DNA of 64,000 nt from Flavobacterium luminosum (GCF_023635005.1 NZ_JAMLJM010000001.1:434001-498000); one strand, 5' to 3'. Positions 25,370-35,483 are shown, numbered from the stretch's first letter. Numbers and translations are program-made. The notes: generated from the sequence alone by a model not told the origin.

Positions 25370-26710
25370 ATGATGAATTGGGAACAACTTTTATCTTTAA
25401 AACGCCAAGGAGATACTAGTAAACGTTTACGAAAAGAACAAGATGATACCCGTTTGGGCTTTGAAGTCGATTATGATCGCGTAATTTTTTCTTCGGCCTT
25501 CAGAAGCTTACAAGATAAAACCCAAGTTATACCACTTTCCAAAACCGATTTTGTACATACACGATTAACCCATAGTTTGGAAGTATCCGTAGTAGGCCGC
25601 TCCTTAGGAAGATTGGTTGGAAAAAAAATATTAGAAAAATATCCATACCTCCAAGAAATCCATGGCTACCACATGAACGATTTTGGAGCCATTGTAGCCG
25701 CAGCTGCATTAGCTCACGATATTGGCAATCCACCTTACGGTCATTCCGGAGAAAAAGCAATTGGCGAGTATTTTTCAATTGGAAAAGGTCAAAAATTCAA
25801 AGACCAACTTAGCCCAAAAGAGTGGCAAGACCTGACTGATTTTGAAGGAAATGCAAATGGATTTTCAGTGTTAACTAGCACCCGTCCAGGTGTTGAAGGT
25901 GGTCTGCGATTGACGTATGCCACACTAGGAGCTTTTATGAAATATCCGAAAGAAAGTCTCCCCAAAAAACCTACTTCGAATATCGCCGATAAAAAATATG
26001 GCTTCTTTCAACAAGACAAAGCCTTTTTTAAAGAGGTTGCCGAAGAATTAGGATTGCTTCCTAACAAACTCGGAAACGACCTAGGTTACGAACGACACCC
26101 CTTAGCATATTTAGTGGAAGCTGCTGACGACATTTGTTATACCATAATTGATTTCGAAGATGGAATCAATCTAGGATTGGTGGCTGAAGATTTCGCGCTG
26201 GAATATCTTATTAACTTAGTTAAAGATTCCATCGATACCACAAAATACAATGCCTTAACTACGAAAGAAGACCGCATCAGTTACCTTCGTGCATTAGCTA
26301 TTGGTAGCCTGATTAACGATGCTGTCAATGTATTCATTCAAAATGAAGAATTGATCCTCCAAGGAAAATTCCCTTACGCTTTGATGGATAAATCGAAATA
26401 CAAAGCCCAGATGGATGACATTATCAAATTAAGTATAAAAAACATCTACCAAAGCCGAGAAGTGATTGAGAAAGAAATTAACGGTTATCAAATTATTAAT
26501 AATCTTTTAGATAAATTCATCACAGCCTACAACAATCGATTTGAAGGAAAAGAAACCAATTTTGATAATTTACTTCTAAAAATTCTCCCCGAAAAACAAA
26601 ATATTACTAAAGAAACTCTTTACGAACGATTGCTACACATCTGTCATTTTGTATCGATGCTCACAGATGGGAACGCATTACTTTTTAACAAGATTATTTC
26701 TAAAAACTGA
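25370..26710 (+). CDS. dgt: Deoxyguanosinetriphosphate triphosphohydrolase-like protein
   Basis: HD-domain enzyme that hydrolyses dGTP (or other dNTPs) to the nucleoside and triphosphate. The 446 residues show the metal-binding His63/His68 (VHTRLTHSLEV), the HD pair His116-Asp117 (ALAHDIGNPPYGHSGE) and a later conserved ADDICYTIIDFEDG. A role in dNTP balance fits the nearby nrdBA. Two adjacent ATGs (25370, 25373) are both possible. It probably ends the transcript that begins with the small protein gene. Confidence 0.92.
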   Translation: MMNWEQLLSLKRQGDTSKRLRKEQDDTRLGFEVDYDRVIFSSAFRSLQDKTQVIPLSKTDFVHTRLTHSLEVSVVGRSLGRLVGKKILEKYPYLQEIHGYHMNDFGAIVAAAALAHDIGNPPYGHSGEKAIGEYFSIGKGQKFKDQLSPKEWQDLTDFEGNANGFSVLTSTRPGVEGGLRLTYATLGAFMKYPKESLPKKPTSNIADKKYGFFQQDKAFFKEVAEELGLLPNKLGNDLGYERHPLAYLVEAADDICYTIIDFEDGINLGLVAEDFALEYLINLVKDSIDTTKYNALTTKEDRISYLRALAIGSLINDAVNVFIQNEELILQGKFPYALMDKSKYKAQMDDIIKLSIKNIYQSREVIEKEINGYQIINNLLDKFITAYNNRFEGKETNFDNLLLKILPEKQNITKETLYERLLHICHFVSMLTDGNALLFNKIISKN

Positions 26711-26751
26711 TATTTATTAAATTCTTTATAATTATTTTAATAAAATATTAA

Positions 26752-26759
26752 TAACTTTG
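26752..26759 (+). promoter_or_regulatory. Promoter -7 box of the M36 protease gene
   Basis: TAACTTTG, 26 bases before the ATG. No convincing -33 element. Confidence 0.5.
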
Positions 26760-26785
26760 CGCAATAACCAACCAAAATAAATAAA

Positions 26786-29527
26786 ATGAAGAAAAAACTA
26801 CTTTTTCCCATTTTTCTTATCTCACTAGTCTCCTTTGCACAGTCAAATACAGACAAGATAAGAAAACATTTAAACGATGACCAGTCCAAATTAAAATTAT
26901 CAAAAACAGAGATCGATAATATCATCGTTTCAGACGAATTTGTTACAACGAGTAATGTTACCGTTTGCCATGTCAAACAAACCTTTAATGGAATCCCCGT
27001 TTTCAATAACGATTCAAACTTTTTAATCCATCCTTCAGGGAAAATTTCAGGAAAAAATAAATTTATTAAAGATTTTTCAACGAATGCAAAAAAATTAACT
27101 CAAAAAATCGATTTAAATTCTGCGTTAAAAATAGCGTTAAATTCGACAAATGATAGAGTTGACGAATTTTCTGTTTCTAAGTTTGAAAACAATAAATTTA
27201 AATTACAAAGCAAAAACACAAACAACCAATTCATTAATGGGCAATTAGTTTATTACTATACTCCAAAAAACGAACTAAAACTCTCATATTTCTTTGAATA
27301 TTACTCTAACATAGGAGATAAAGACCTTTGGAATATTTTTATCGATGCTGAAAATGGAACTATTATAGAGAAAGAGAATAAAACAATAAAGTGTACTTTT
27401 CACAAAAAACATGATTTCTCTACTAATGACCATTCCTTAATATTTAAAAATCAAGACAATAATATAGAATTAACTAAAAAAAATGCTTTATTGAATCCTG
27501 GAACAACAAGCTACAAGGTAATACCTTGGAATTATGAAAGTCCAAATCATTATAAAGCAGCTTTTCCCTCTGCAACGGACGGAAGAACAATTGTAACAAA
27601 TCCTGAATCAACTACCGCTTTAGCGCCCTTATCTGTAGCTGCTTCACCTAACGGATGGCATAATAATAATGGTACAATAGGTGGAAGTTCTAACCCAACG
27701 ACATTCAATCATACACAAGGGAATAATGTTTTTGCTTATTCCGATTATACAAATTCAAATCCTCCGAGTCCTAGTACATTTACTACTGCTTCATCGGGAA
27801 CATATCCAAATTTAAATTTTGACTATTCATACTCAGGTTTAACAAGTACGCCCGCAAATAATATTGATGCAGCAATTACAAATTTATTCTACATGAATAA
27901 TATTATGCATGACTTATGGTATCAATATGGATTTAATGAAATTAATAAAAATTTTCAAGATAAAAATTACTCAAGAGGAGGAGCAGAAGGCGACTATGTA
28001 TTAGCAGAAGCACAAGATGCCTCTCAAAAACCAACTCCAAGTTATAACAATGCAAATTTCTCTACCCCTATCGATGGAAGCAAACCAAGAATGCAAATGT
28101 ATTTATGGGAACATACTGACCCTATAAAGGTACAAATCACTAGTGGCTCTCTTTCAGGAACTACATACTTAGCAATTGACAATAGTTTTACTGCAGGTCA
28201 CGTAGAATTACCTATTACACCAACCAATATGTCGGGTCAAATTGTACTTTTTGTAGATAACAACAGTGACGGAGTTAGTACTGATCCGAATGACGCATGT
28301 TCTCCAGCTACAACTTCTTTGACAAACAAAATAGTAGTAGTAAGAAGGGGTAATTGTAATTTTACAGCTAAAGTAATCGCTGCTCAAAATGCTGGTGCAA
28401 AAGCCGTAATAATAGTAAATAATTCAAATACTGCTTGGGGAATTGGAGGTGGTGATGCTGGCGTTACCATTCCAGCTATTGGATTATCAAAAATAGATGG
28501 TGATGCTTTAATAAATGCACTTACGAATGAAGGGTCAATAAACACGACTTTAATTAATAGCAATAGCAATATTTATGCTGATGGTGATTTTGATAACGGT
28601 ATCATTGCTCACGAATATGGGCATGGTATTTCAACAAGACTTTCCGGTAATTGTCTCTCTAGTTCTGAACAAATGGGAGAAGGATGGTCCGACTGGTTTT
28701 GGTTAATGATGCAAATAAAACCTGGCGATACTGGAACAGATAAAAGGGGAATAGGTACTTTTGCAAGCAACCAACCAACAAATGGACCTGGAATACGAAG
28801 ATATCCATATTCAACTGACATGTCGGTTAACCCTCAAACTTATGCAGTCATAAGCACAATGTGGTACACTGACACATCTGTTACCCCCAATGTAGACAGG
28901 GTTGATGTGCATTCCGTTGGAAGCGTATGGGCCACAATTTTATGGGATCTTGCATGGGCCTATATAGGTAAATATGGTTATGACAGCAACATTTATAATG
29001 GCACTGGAGGAAATAATAAAGTAATGAAAATTGTTTTGGACGGTATCAAAATAGATGGATGTGCACCAAGTTTTATTTCAGGACGTGATGCTATTCTTGA
29101 AGCCGATCAAATTACAACAGGAGGAGCAGACTATGAACTTATATGGAGAGTTTTTGCAAGAAGAGGTGTAGGTTATAGTGCAAATTCTGGAGTTAGCAAT
29201 GTGGGTGTAGACGGTCTTAGAGATAACCCTACAACTCTTTATACTGATTTACCTCCTACTTTAGCTAAAGAAGATTTTATAAATCCAAATTCAATAAATA
29301 TTTATCCAAATCCTACAAATGGCAATTTAAATATTTCTATCGATAGAGATGTAACCGATTCAGTCATTACTATTGTAGATTTAAATGGAAGAGTGGTTTA
29401 TTCTGAAAACACTCAATCTATTTCAGGTGTAAAAACACTTAATTTAAATCAATTACAATCAGGTATTTATATTCTAAACATAAAAGGTGAGAATATAAAT
29501 CATTCACAGAAAATAATTTTAAACTAA
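26786..29527 (+). CDS. T9SS-secreted M36 (fungalysin-type) metallopeptidase
   Basis: 913 residues, an extracellular zinc protease. In order: a signal peptide (about 1-18, SLVSFAQ), a pro-region with FTP-like sequence (about 30-200), the M36 catalytic domain with a PA domain inserted (about 455-590, VVVRRGNCNFTAKVIAAQNAGAKAVI), and the zinc site HEYGH (609-613) with the third ligand in EGWSDWFW. A type A T9SS sorting domain (about 835-913) begins IYPNPTNGNLNIS and ends SQKIILN. The pro-region is probably removed after export. It is transcribed alone, with a terminator shared with convergent dxs. Confidence 0.92.
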   Translation: MKKKLLFPIFLISLVSFAQSNTDKIRKHLNDDQSKLKLSKTEIDNIIVSDEFVTTSNVTVCHVKQTFNGIPVFNNDSNFLIHPSGKISGKNKFIKDFSTNAKKLTQKIDLNSALKIALNSTNDRVDEFSVSKFENNKFKLQSKNTNNQFINGQLVYYYTPKNELKLSYFFEYYSNIGDKDLWNIFIDAENGTIIEKENKTIKCTFHKKHDFSTNDHSLIFKNQDNNIELTKKNALLNPGTTSYKVIPWNYESPNHYKAAFPSATDGRTIVTNPESTTALAPLSVAASPNGWHNNNGTIGGSSNPTTFNHTQGNNVFAYSDYTNSNPPSPSTFTTASSGTYPNLNFDYSYSGLTSTPANNIDAAITNLFYMNNIMHDLWYQYGFNEINKNFQDKNYSRGGAEGDYVLAEAQDASQKPTPSYNNANFSTPIDGSKPRMQMYLWEHTDPIKVQITSGSLSGTTYLAIDNSFTAGHVELPITPTNMSGQIVLFVDNNSDGVSTDPNDACSPATTSLTNKIVVVRRGNCNFTAKVIAAQNAGAKAVIIVNNSNTAWGIGGGDAGVTIPAIGLSKIDGDALINALTNEGSINTTLINSNSNIYADGDFDNGIIAHEYGHGISTRLSGNCLSSSEQMGEGWSDWFWLMMQIKPGDTGTDKRGIGTFASNQPTNGPGIRRYPYSTDMSVNPQTYAVISTMWYTDTSVTPNVDRVDVHSVGSVWATILWDLAWAYIGKYGYDSNIYNGTGGNNKVMKIVLDGIKIDGCAPSFISGRDAILEADQITTGGADYELIWRVFARRGVGYSANSGVSNVGVDGLRDNPTTLYTDLPPTLAKEDFINPNSINIYPNPTNGNLNISIDRDVTDSVITIVDLNGRVVYSENTQSISGVKTLNLNQLQSGIYILNIKGENINHSQKIILN

Positions 29528-29530
29528 CTT

Positions 29531-29559
29531 AAAAACTCCGCAATTTGCGGAGTTTTTTT
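29531..29559. terminator. Bidirectional terminator between the M36 protease gene and dxs
   Basis: AAAAACTCCGCA/TGCGGAGTTTTT with a 3-base tip. It is immediately next to the dxs stop. Confidence 0.85.
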
Positions 29560-31324
29560 ATACAGACTCAAAATATTTTTGAAGACTAACTACGTCTATT
29601 TTACAGATTTCATGTAATTGCTGGACGGTGCCGTGTTCTATGAAAACATCCGGAATTCCGAATTTATGCACCGAAATAGAATAATTATTCTCTAAAAGAA
29701 AAGCACTCACAAGACTCCCAAAACCACCATTAACCGTTCCTTCTTCTATCGTGACAATTTTTTTAAACTGTCTTCCAATTTGATGAAGCATTAGAGAATC
29801 TAAAGGTTTTACAAAAGGAAAATGATAATGAGCTATATCATTTCGTCCACTATTTTCCAAAGCCTTTATAACATTATTCCCTATGGTTCCAGTTGACAAA
29901 ACAGCTATTTGATTACCTTCTTTCAAACAAAAAGCTTTACCTATTTCTTGTTTGCAAAAAGGTTGTTGCCAATCTCTAATATTTCCTCTACCCCTTGGAT
30001 AACGAATAGCTATAGGCAATTCTAATCCTAATTGAGCCGTATACATTAAATTTCGCAACTCAATTTCATTGATTGGTGCAGCTATAATTAAATTTGGAAT
30101 ACAACTTAAATAAGCTAAATCAAAAACGCCATGGTGAGTCGCACCATCCTCGCCCACAATTCCAGCCCTATCTATACATAAAATAACAGGAAGTCGCTGT
30201 AACGCCACATCATGTATCACCTGATCGTAAGCGCGTTGCAGAAAAGTTGAGTAAATGTTACAAAAAACAACCATCCCTTGGGTAGCCATTCCAGCAGCCA
30301 AAGTTACTGCATGTTGTTCCGCTATACCCACATCAAAAGCTCTATCAGGATAAGCCTCCATCATAAACTTCATAGAAGATCCAGATGGCATTGCAGGAGT
30401 AACTCCAATGATAGATTCATTTAATCTGGCCAATTCCACCAGAGTATGTCCAAAAACATCTTGAAATTTTGGAGGTAAATCTCCTTCCTCTTTCGGATAA
30501 ATTTTACCTGTTTCTGGATCAAATTTACCTGGCGCGTGATATTTTACCTGATTTTCTTCCGCTAGCTGCAATCCCTTCCCTTTAGTCGTAAGGACATGAA
30601 GAAATTTTGGACCTTTAACCGTTTTTAATCGATTCAGTTCCGAAATTAATTCTTCAAGATTGTGACCGTCAATCGGTCCAGAGTAATCAAAGTTTAATGC
30701 TTTAAAAATATTATTTTCTTCGTGTAGATGACCTTCTTTGAAAGAAGTAAGATATTCTTTGAGGGCTCCAACGCTAGGATCTATACCAATAGCATTGTCG
30801 TTCAAAATAATTAAAATATTGGCATCTGTAACACCTGCATGGTTTAACGCTTCAAAGGCCATTCCTGATGCTATAGAAGCATCACCGATTACTGCAATAT
30901 GATTCCTTTCTGTATTCCCTTTTAAATTTGAGGCTAGAGCCATTCCTAAAACCGCCGAAACAGAAGTTGAAGAATGTCCTACACCAAAAACATCATATTG
31001 ACTTTCTTCACGTTTTGGAAAACCTGATATTCCTCCTAAATCACGATTGGTATGAAAAACATTACGCCTTCCGGTTAAAATTTTATGGCCATAAGCCTGA
31101 TGACCAACATCCCAAACCAATAAATCTTCTGGAGTATCAAACACATAATGCAAAGCAATCGTTAACTCCACAACTCCCAAACTCGCACCAAGATGCCCTT
31201 CTTTCTGAGATATTATTCCGATGATAAATTCGCGAAGTTCTTTCGCTACTTGTGGTAATTGCGAAAGCTCTAATTTTCGCAAATCGGTTGGAGAATCAAT
31301 TTTTTGCAATAGTTTTTCACTCAT
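29558..31324 (-). CDS. dxs: 1-deoxy-D-xylulose-5-phosphate synthase
   Basis: Thiamine-diphosphate enzyme joining pyruvate and glyceraldehyde-3-phosphate in the first step of the MEP isoprenoid pathway. The 588 residues show the TPP-binding GDASIASGMAFEALNHAG, the N-terminal VWDVGHQAYGHKILTGR and the transketolase-type IAEQHAVTLAAGMA segment. The start at 31324 (MSEKLLQKIDS) is supported by the promoter: a TACATTTG box ends 5 bases before it. The longer frame with an in-frame ATG 15 bases upstream would begin inside the promoter box. It is divergent from tadA. Confidence 0.95.
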   Translation of the reverse strand: MSEKLLQKIDSPTDLRKLELSQLPQVAKELREFIIGIISQKEGHLGASLGVVELTIALHYVFDTPEDLLVWDVGHQAYGHKILTGRRNVFHTNRDLGGISGFPKREESQYDVFGVGHSSTSVSAVLGMALASNLKGNTERNHIAVIGDASIASGMAFEALNHAGVTDANILIILNDNAIGIDPSVGALKEYLTSFKEGHLHEENNIFKALNFDYSGPIDGHNLEELISELNRLKTVKGPKFLHVLTTKGKGLQLAEENQVKYHAPGKFDPETGKIYPKEEGDLPPKFQDVFGHTLVELARLNESIIGVTPAMPSGSSMKFMMEAYPDRAFDVGIAEQHAVTLAAGMATQGMVVFCNIYSTFLQRAYDQVIHDVALQRLPVILCIDRAGIVGEDGATHHGVFDLAYLSCIPNLIIAAPINEIELRNLMYTAQLGLELPIAIRYPRGRGNIRDWQQPFCKQEIGKAFCLKEGNQIAVLSTGTIGNNVIKALENSGRNDIAHYHFPFVKPLDSLMLHQIGRQFKKIVTIEEGTVNGGFGSLVSAFLLENNYSISVHKFGIPDVFIEHGTVQQLHEICKIDVVSLQKYFESV

Positions 31325-31329
31325 AAGAC

Positions 31330-31357
31330 AAATGTACAACTTGAAATTGTAATTTTG
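31330..31357. promoter_or_regulatory. Back-to-back promoter boxes of dxs and tadA
   Basis: TACATTTG (minus strand, 31330-31337) serves dxs and TAATTTTG (plus strand, 31350-31357) serves tadA. Each ends 5 bases from its start codon, so both messages would have almost no leader. Confidence 0.6.
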
Positions 31358-31362
31358 TTTTT

Positions 31363-31803
31363 ATGGAAAATATTTTCACTGACGAGTATTTTATGAAAAA
31401 AGCCTTATTAGAGGCTGAAACGGCTTTCGAACAAGGCGAAATCCCTGTGGGCGCCATAATTGTGGTAGACAATCGGATTATTGCTCGAAGTCATAATCTT
31501 ACCGAAATGCTTAACGATGTAACTGCGCACGCCGAGATGCAGGCAATAACAGCATCCGCTAATTTTTTAGGTGGAAAATACCTCAAAGGCTGTACCCTTT
31601 ATGTTACTCTAGAGCCTTGTCAAATGTGTGCCGGCGCTTTATACTGGAGCCAAATTAGTAAAATAGTCTGTGGTGCTACTGACGAACATAGAGGGTTTCG
31701 AGCTATGGGTGGAAAACTACATCCTAAAACTGAAATCGTTTATGGTGTTATGGAACAAGAATGTTCGTCTTTGATGAAAGCATTTTTTAAGAAAAAAAGG
31801 TAG
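31363..31803 (+). CDS. tadA: tRNA-specific adenosine deaminase
   Basis: Zinc deaminase that makes inosine at the wobble position of tRNA-Arg(ACG). The 146 residues show the catalytic HAE (His56-Ala-Glu58, AHAEMQ), the zinc Cys pair C86/C89 (EPCQMCAGAL) and the substrate segment ARSHNLTE near residue 42. It is longer than the dCMP deaminase by only a few residues but lacks its extra Cys motif. It is probably monocistronic. Confidence 0.9.
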   Translation: MENIFTDEYFMKKALLEAETAFEQGEIPVGAIIVVDNRIIARSHNLTEMLNDVTAHAEMQAITASANFLGGKYLKGCTLYVTLEPCQMCAGALYWSQISKIVCGATDEHRGFRAMGGKLHPKTEIVYGVMEQECSSLMKAFFKKKR

Positions 31804-31817
31804 ATCTATTTATTTTA

Positions 31818-31849
31818 TTGTACATATAGTATGTTTATTTTTAAATTTG
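31818..31849 (+). promoter_or_regulatory. Promoter of the SprB-repeat protein gene
   Basis: TTG (31818-31820) and TAAATTTG (31842-31849) are separated by 21 bases. The box is 19 bases before the ATG. Confidence 0.6.
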
Positions 31850-31868
31850 AATAAAAATTAAAAATAAA

Positions 31869-33053
31869 ATGAAAAAAAAATATTTTTTAATATTAGTAAT
31901 ATTCGCTTTACATTTTGGATACTCTCAAAAAACTGTTGAATTTAGAATTACAACTGTAACCTCTAATATTAATGACATGGATGGTTTTGGGGCTGGAGAT
32001 AGTGACCCTTCATGGAGAGCTTCAATTAATGACGGCTCTACTGCTAGTAATTTTGTATTCGATTTATCAGGAATAAACTGCCCTGGGACCAGAACAGTAA
32101 ATGATACTTTTTTTAGCAAGGTATATAATTGTAGTTTACCAACTAGTTACACTTTTACTTGGAGTGCTTTTGAAAATGATGGTATAGGGAGCGATGCAAA
32201 TACCGGAACACACACAATTTCAATACCATCATCTGCTTTAACACAACCTACTTTTACAAATTATGGTACTTATATAGCCACAGCATCTGGATCAAATTGT
32301 TCTGGCGGAGGAACGGTTACCTGGACCTTAACTTTACAATATAGGGTAATCGGATCCTTAACTGCTGTTAGCGCAACAGACTCTCAAACAAATGTTACTT
32401 GTTTTGGAGGAAATGATGGTTCTGCAAAAGTAAGTCCAAGTGGAGGAGTCGCTCCATATGCCTACTCTTGGTCTCCAAGTGGTGGTACGGAAGCATCGGC
32501 TTCAGGATTATTAGCAGGGAATTACACATGTACAATAACAGATTTAAATGGTTGTCAAACTACTAAAAATTTCACTATAACTGAACCATCAGCAATTAAT
32601 AAGAATATAACTGAATCTGCCGGAATTTTAACAGCTACACAATCAGGAGCAACTTATCAATGGTATCAATGTCCTAACACTTTAATAACAGGGGAAACAA
32701 ACCAAAATTTTACTCCTATAACGATTGGAGATTACAAAGTAGACGTAACTCTTGGATCCTGTACGGTAACTTCTGATTGTTTCACCGTTAACACCTTAGA
32801 TTTAGACGGCTTTAAATTAGATTCAAGTTTTAAATTATATCCAAACCCAGCTAACAATTTAATATATATAGAATTTAATAATTCAACTAATGCAAATCTT
32901 GATATAGTAGATATTAATGGACGTATTTTAGAAAAACAAAATCTTAACAACACAACAAACATTATCAATATTAATCATCTACCCAAAGGAATTTATCTTT
33001 TTAAAATCTATACAAATGAAGGAATTTCCACTAAAAAAGTAGTAAAAGAATAA
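31869..33053 (+). CDS. Secreted SprB-repeat protein with T9SS sorting domain
   Basis: 394 residues. A signal peptide (about 1-19, ALHFGYSQ) precedes an unrecognised N-terminal domain (about 20-165) and one SprB-type repeat (about 170-240, NVTCFGGNDGSAKVSPSGG ... YTCTITDLNGC). A further Ig-like stretch leads to the type A sorting domain (about 320-394, LYPNPANNLIYIEF ... KVVKE). SprB repeats occur in gliding adhesins and other surface proteins. One repeat only suggests a small secreted or surface-attached protein. It has its own promoter. Confidence 0.85.
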   Translation: MKKKYFLILVIFALHFGYSQKTVEFRITTVTSNINDMDGFGAGDSDPSWRASINDGSTASNFVFDLSGINCPGTRTVNDTFFSKVYNCSLPTSYTFTWSAFENDGIGSDANTGTHTISIPSSALTQPTFTNYGTYIATASGSNCSGGGTVTWTLTLQYRVIGSLTAVSATDSQTNVTCFGGNDGSAKVSPSGGVAPYAYSWSPSGGTEASASGLLAGNYTCTITDLNGCQTTKNFTITEPSAINKNITESAGILTATQSGATYQWYQCPNTLITGETNQNFTPITIGDYKVDVTLGSCTVTSDCFTVNTLDLDGFKLDSSFKLYPNPANNLIYIEFNNSTNANLDIVDINGRILEKQNLNNTTNIININHLPKGIYLFKIYTNEGISTKKVVKE

Positions 33054-33130
33054 TTTTAAAGTAAAAAATATTAATAGAAATTTCATATAAATACATTAAA
33101 AAAAATACTTCCCCTTTCCATAATAGCATA

Positions 33131-33156
33131 AAAAAACCGCTCCAATTTGGAGCGGT
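33131..33156 (-). terminator. Terminator of the cold-shock gene
   Basis: ACCGCTCCA/TGGAGCGGT stem followed on the minus strand by a run of T. Confidence 0.85.
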
Positions 33157-33195
33157 GTAACCTTCATTCTGGTAATCTAAAAATACTATATATAA

Positions 33196-33393
33196 TTAGC
33201 CAACTACTTGTACATTAGTAGCCACTTTACCTTTACGTCCGTCTTCTTCTGTAAATGAAACTTTGTCACCTTCTTTTAACTCTTTACCGTTTGTTCCGGT
33301 AACGTGTACGAAGATATCTGTTCCTGTTTCATCGTCAGTGATGAATCCAAAACCTTTAGATTCAACGAAAAATTTTACTTTGCCTGTGCGCAT
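33196..33393 (-). CDS. Cold-shock protein (CspA family)
   Basis: 65-residue OB-fold nucleic-acid-binding protein that acts as an RNA chaperone. RNP1 is KGFGFI (13-18) and RNP2 is DIFVHV (25-30 region). The length and the absence of extra domains fit single-domain Csp proteins. It has a TATCTTTG promoter box (33424-33431) and a short AT-rich leader of about 25 bases, not the long leader of E. coli cspA. It is transcribed alone. Confidence 0.94.
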   Translation of the reverse strand: MRTGKVKFFVESKGFGFITDDETGTDIFVHVTGTNGKELKEGDKVSFTEEDGRKGKVATNVQVVG

Positions 33394-33423
33394 TTTTTTA
33401 AAAAAAATAAATTAATAATAAAT

Positions 33424-33431
33424 CAAAGATA
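33424..33431 (-). promoter_or_regulatory. Promoter -7 box of the cold-shock gene
   Basis: TATCTTTG on the minus strand, 30 bases before the ATG. Confidence 0.55.
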
Positions 33432-33506
33432 TACTTTTTATTAAAACAAAAAAGTTTTATTGCCATTTTTTCAAAAAAATTATACAGCTATTTTGATTTT
33501 TTAAAA

Positions 33507-33532
33507 CAAAAAAAGTGGGCTTAACGCCCACT
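33507..33532 (-). terminator. Terminator of aspS
   Basis: AGTGGGC/GCCCACT with a 5-base loop, followed on the minus strand by TTTTTTT. It is 5 bases past the aspS stop. Confidence 0.85.
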
Positions 33533-33536
33533 CTAT

Positions 33537-35288
33537 CTATTGTACATTTAGTTGAATCGATAATTCGTCCAGTTGCTTATGATCAATAACTGAAGGGGCG
33601 TCTATCATCACATCACGACCAGAATTATTTTTAGGGAACGCGATAAAATCTCGAATGGTTTCTTGACCACCTAAAATAGCCACCAAACGATCTAAACCAA
33701 AGGCCAAACCTCCATGTGGCGGCGCACCATATTGGAAAGCATTCATTAAAAATCCAAACTGATTTTCAGCTTCTTCTTGAGTGAATCCTAATAATTCAAA
33801 CATTCTAGCTTGCAATTCTTTATCATGAATACGTATAGAACCTCCTCCAATTTCGTTACCATTCAACACCATATCATAAGCATTAGCTCTGATTTTTCCA
33901 GGTTCTGTACCTATCAAATGTATATCTTCTGGTTTTGGTGAAGTAAATGGATGGTGCATCGCATGATATCTTTGGCTTTCTTCATCCCATTCTAAAAGTG
34001 GAAAATCTACTACCCAAAGTGGAGCAAATTCGTCAGGTTTTCGTAACCCTAAACGATTACCCAACTCCATACGCAAAGCACTTAACTGACCGCGCGTTTT
34101 GTCTGCAGGTCCTGATAATACAAAAATAATATCTCCCGGATTGGCTTTCGTTATTTCAGCCCATTTTTTCAAATCTTCTTGATCATAGAACTTGTCTACA
34201 GAAGATTTTAATGTACCATCGGCTTCGTATTTACAATATACCATTCCTGAAGCCCCAACTTGTGGTCGTTTTACCCAATCAATCCAACCATCTATTTCTT
34301 TACGAGTATAAGCAGCTCCACCAGGAACAGCAATACCTACCACTAACTCAGAAGAATTAAATACAGCAAAATCTTTGTGTTGTGCAAATTCATTCAGCTC
34401 GCCAAATTCCATTCCAAAACGTATATCTGGTTTATCGTTACCATACGTTTTCATTGCATATTCGTAGGTAATTCTTGGAAATTTGTCGACCTCTATCCCT
34501 TTGATTTCTTTTAATAAATGACGGGTTAAGCCTTCGAATGTATTCAAAATATCTTCTTGCTCTACAAAAGCCATTTCACAATCAATCTGAGTAAACTCTG
34601 GCTGACGATCGGCACGTAAATCTTCATCACGGAAACATTTCACGATCTGAAAATATTTGTCCATTCCTCCTACCATTAACAATTGCTTGAAAGTTTGTGG
34701 CGATTGTGGTAAAGCATAAAATTGTCCCGGATTCATTCGGCTAGGCACCACGAAATCTCGAGCTCCTTCAGGAGTAGACTTAATAAGATAAGGCGTTTCC
34801 ACTTCACAAAATCCTTTGTTAGAAAGGAAATTACGAACTTCCATAGCCACCTTATGACGGAATAACAAACTATTTTTTACTGGATTACGACGAATATCTA
34901 AATAACGATATTTCATACGAATATCTTCTCCACCATCTGTTTCATCTTCGATAGTAAATGGAGGAGTAATCGCTGAATTAAGAACCTTTAACTCAGAAAC
35001 TAAAATTTCGATGTCACCAGTAGATATGTTTGGGTTTTTGGACTCACGTTCGATTACTGTACCTTTAACTTGAATAACGAATTCACGTCCTAGTGTTTTA
35101 GCTAATTCGAAAACGGCTTTATCCGTACGACTTTCATCAAAAATCAATTGGGTAATACCGTAGCGATCACGTAAATCGACCCATATCATAAATCCTTTAT
35201 CTCTAGATTTTTGAACCCAACCTGCAAGGGTTACCTCTGTATGAATATGTGACGCATTTAATTCGCCACAATTATGACTTCTGTACAT
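33537..35288 (-). CDS. aspS: Aspartate-tRNA ligase
   Basis: Charges tRNA-Asp. A 583-residue class IIb synthetase with an N-terminal OB anticodon-binding domain (about 1-110, [21 protein letters not shown]), class II motif 2 around [20 protein letters not shown], a GAD insertion domain in the middle, and motif 3 GLAFGLDRL. The bacterial-type length suggests a discriminating or non-discriminating AspRS, which sequence alone cannot settle. The ATG at 35288 is chosen ([10 protein letters not shown]). The longer frame has no homology. A TAAATTTG promoter box lies 18 bases upstream. Confidence 0.96.
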   Translation of the reverse strand: MYRSHNCGELNASHIHTEVTLAGWVQKSRDKGFMIWVDLRDRYGITQLIFDESRTDKAVFELAKTLGREFVIQVKGTVIERESKNPNISTGDIEILVSELKVLNSAITPPFTIEDETDGGEDIRMKYRYLDIRRNPVKNSLLFRHKVAMEVRNFLSNKGFCEVETPYLIKSTPEGARDFVVPSRMNPGQFYALPQSPQTFKQLLMVGGMDKYFQIVKCFRDEDLRADRQPEFTQIDCEMAFVEQEDILNTFEGLTRHLLKEIKGIEVDKFPRITYEYAMKTYGNDKPDIRFGMEFGELNEFAQHKDFAVFNSSELVVGIAVPGGAAYTRKEIDGWIDWVKRPQVGASGMVYCKYEADGTLKSSVDKFYDQEDLKKWAEITKANPGDIIFVLSGPADKTRGQLSALRMELGNRLGLRKPDEFAPLWVVDFPLLEWDEESQRYHAMHHPFTSPKPEDIHLIGTEPGKIRANAYDMVLNGNEIGGGSIRIHDKELQARMFELLGFTQEEAENQFGFLMNAFQYGAPPHGGLAFGLDRLVAILGGQETIRDFIAFPKNNSGRDVMIDAPSVIDHKQLDELSIQLNVQ

Positions 35289-35306
35289 TTTGTAAAAATT
35301 TGAATG

Positions 35307-35314
35307 CAAATTTA
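35307..35314 (-). promoter_or_regulatory. aspS promoter -7 box
   Basis: TAAATTTG on the minus strand, 18 bases before the ATG. Confidence 0.55.
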
Positions 35315-35356
35315 ACTTTTTTTGTTTAGAATAGTCGAACAGAAAAGCAGTAAAAT

Positions 35357-35386
35357 AAAAAAAGCCCAAACTTTCGTTTGAGCTTT
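35357..35386 (-). terminator. Terminator of tRNA-Leu(UAG)
   Basis: Minus strand AAAGCTCAAAC/GTTTGGGCTTT (one G-U pair) with a 4-base loop and a following T-run, directly after the tRNA. Confidence 0.8.
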
Positions 35387-35387
35387 G

Positions 35388-35469
35388 TGCGGGTGATAGG
35401 ACTCGAACCTACACGCCTTGCGGCACCAGATCCTAAGTCTGGCACGTCTACCAATTTCGCCACACCCGC
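35388..35469 (-). tRNA. tRNA-Leu (anticodon UAG)
   Basis: 82-base class II tRNA: acceptor GCGGGTG/CACCCGC, discriminator A, anticodon stem-loop CCAGA-CTTAGGA-TCTGG giving UAG (codons CUN), long variable arm, T-arm TAGG-TTCGAGT-CCTA. CCA is not encoded. The terminator follows at once. Confidence 0.95.
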
Positions 35470-35483
35470 AGAAATTGTGAGTG

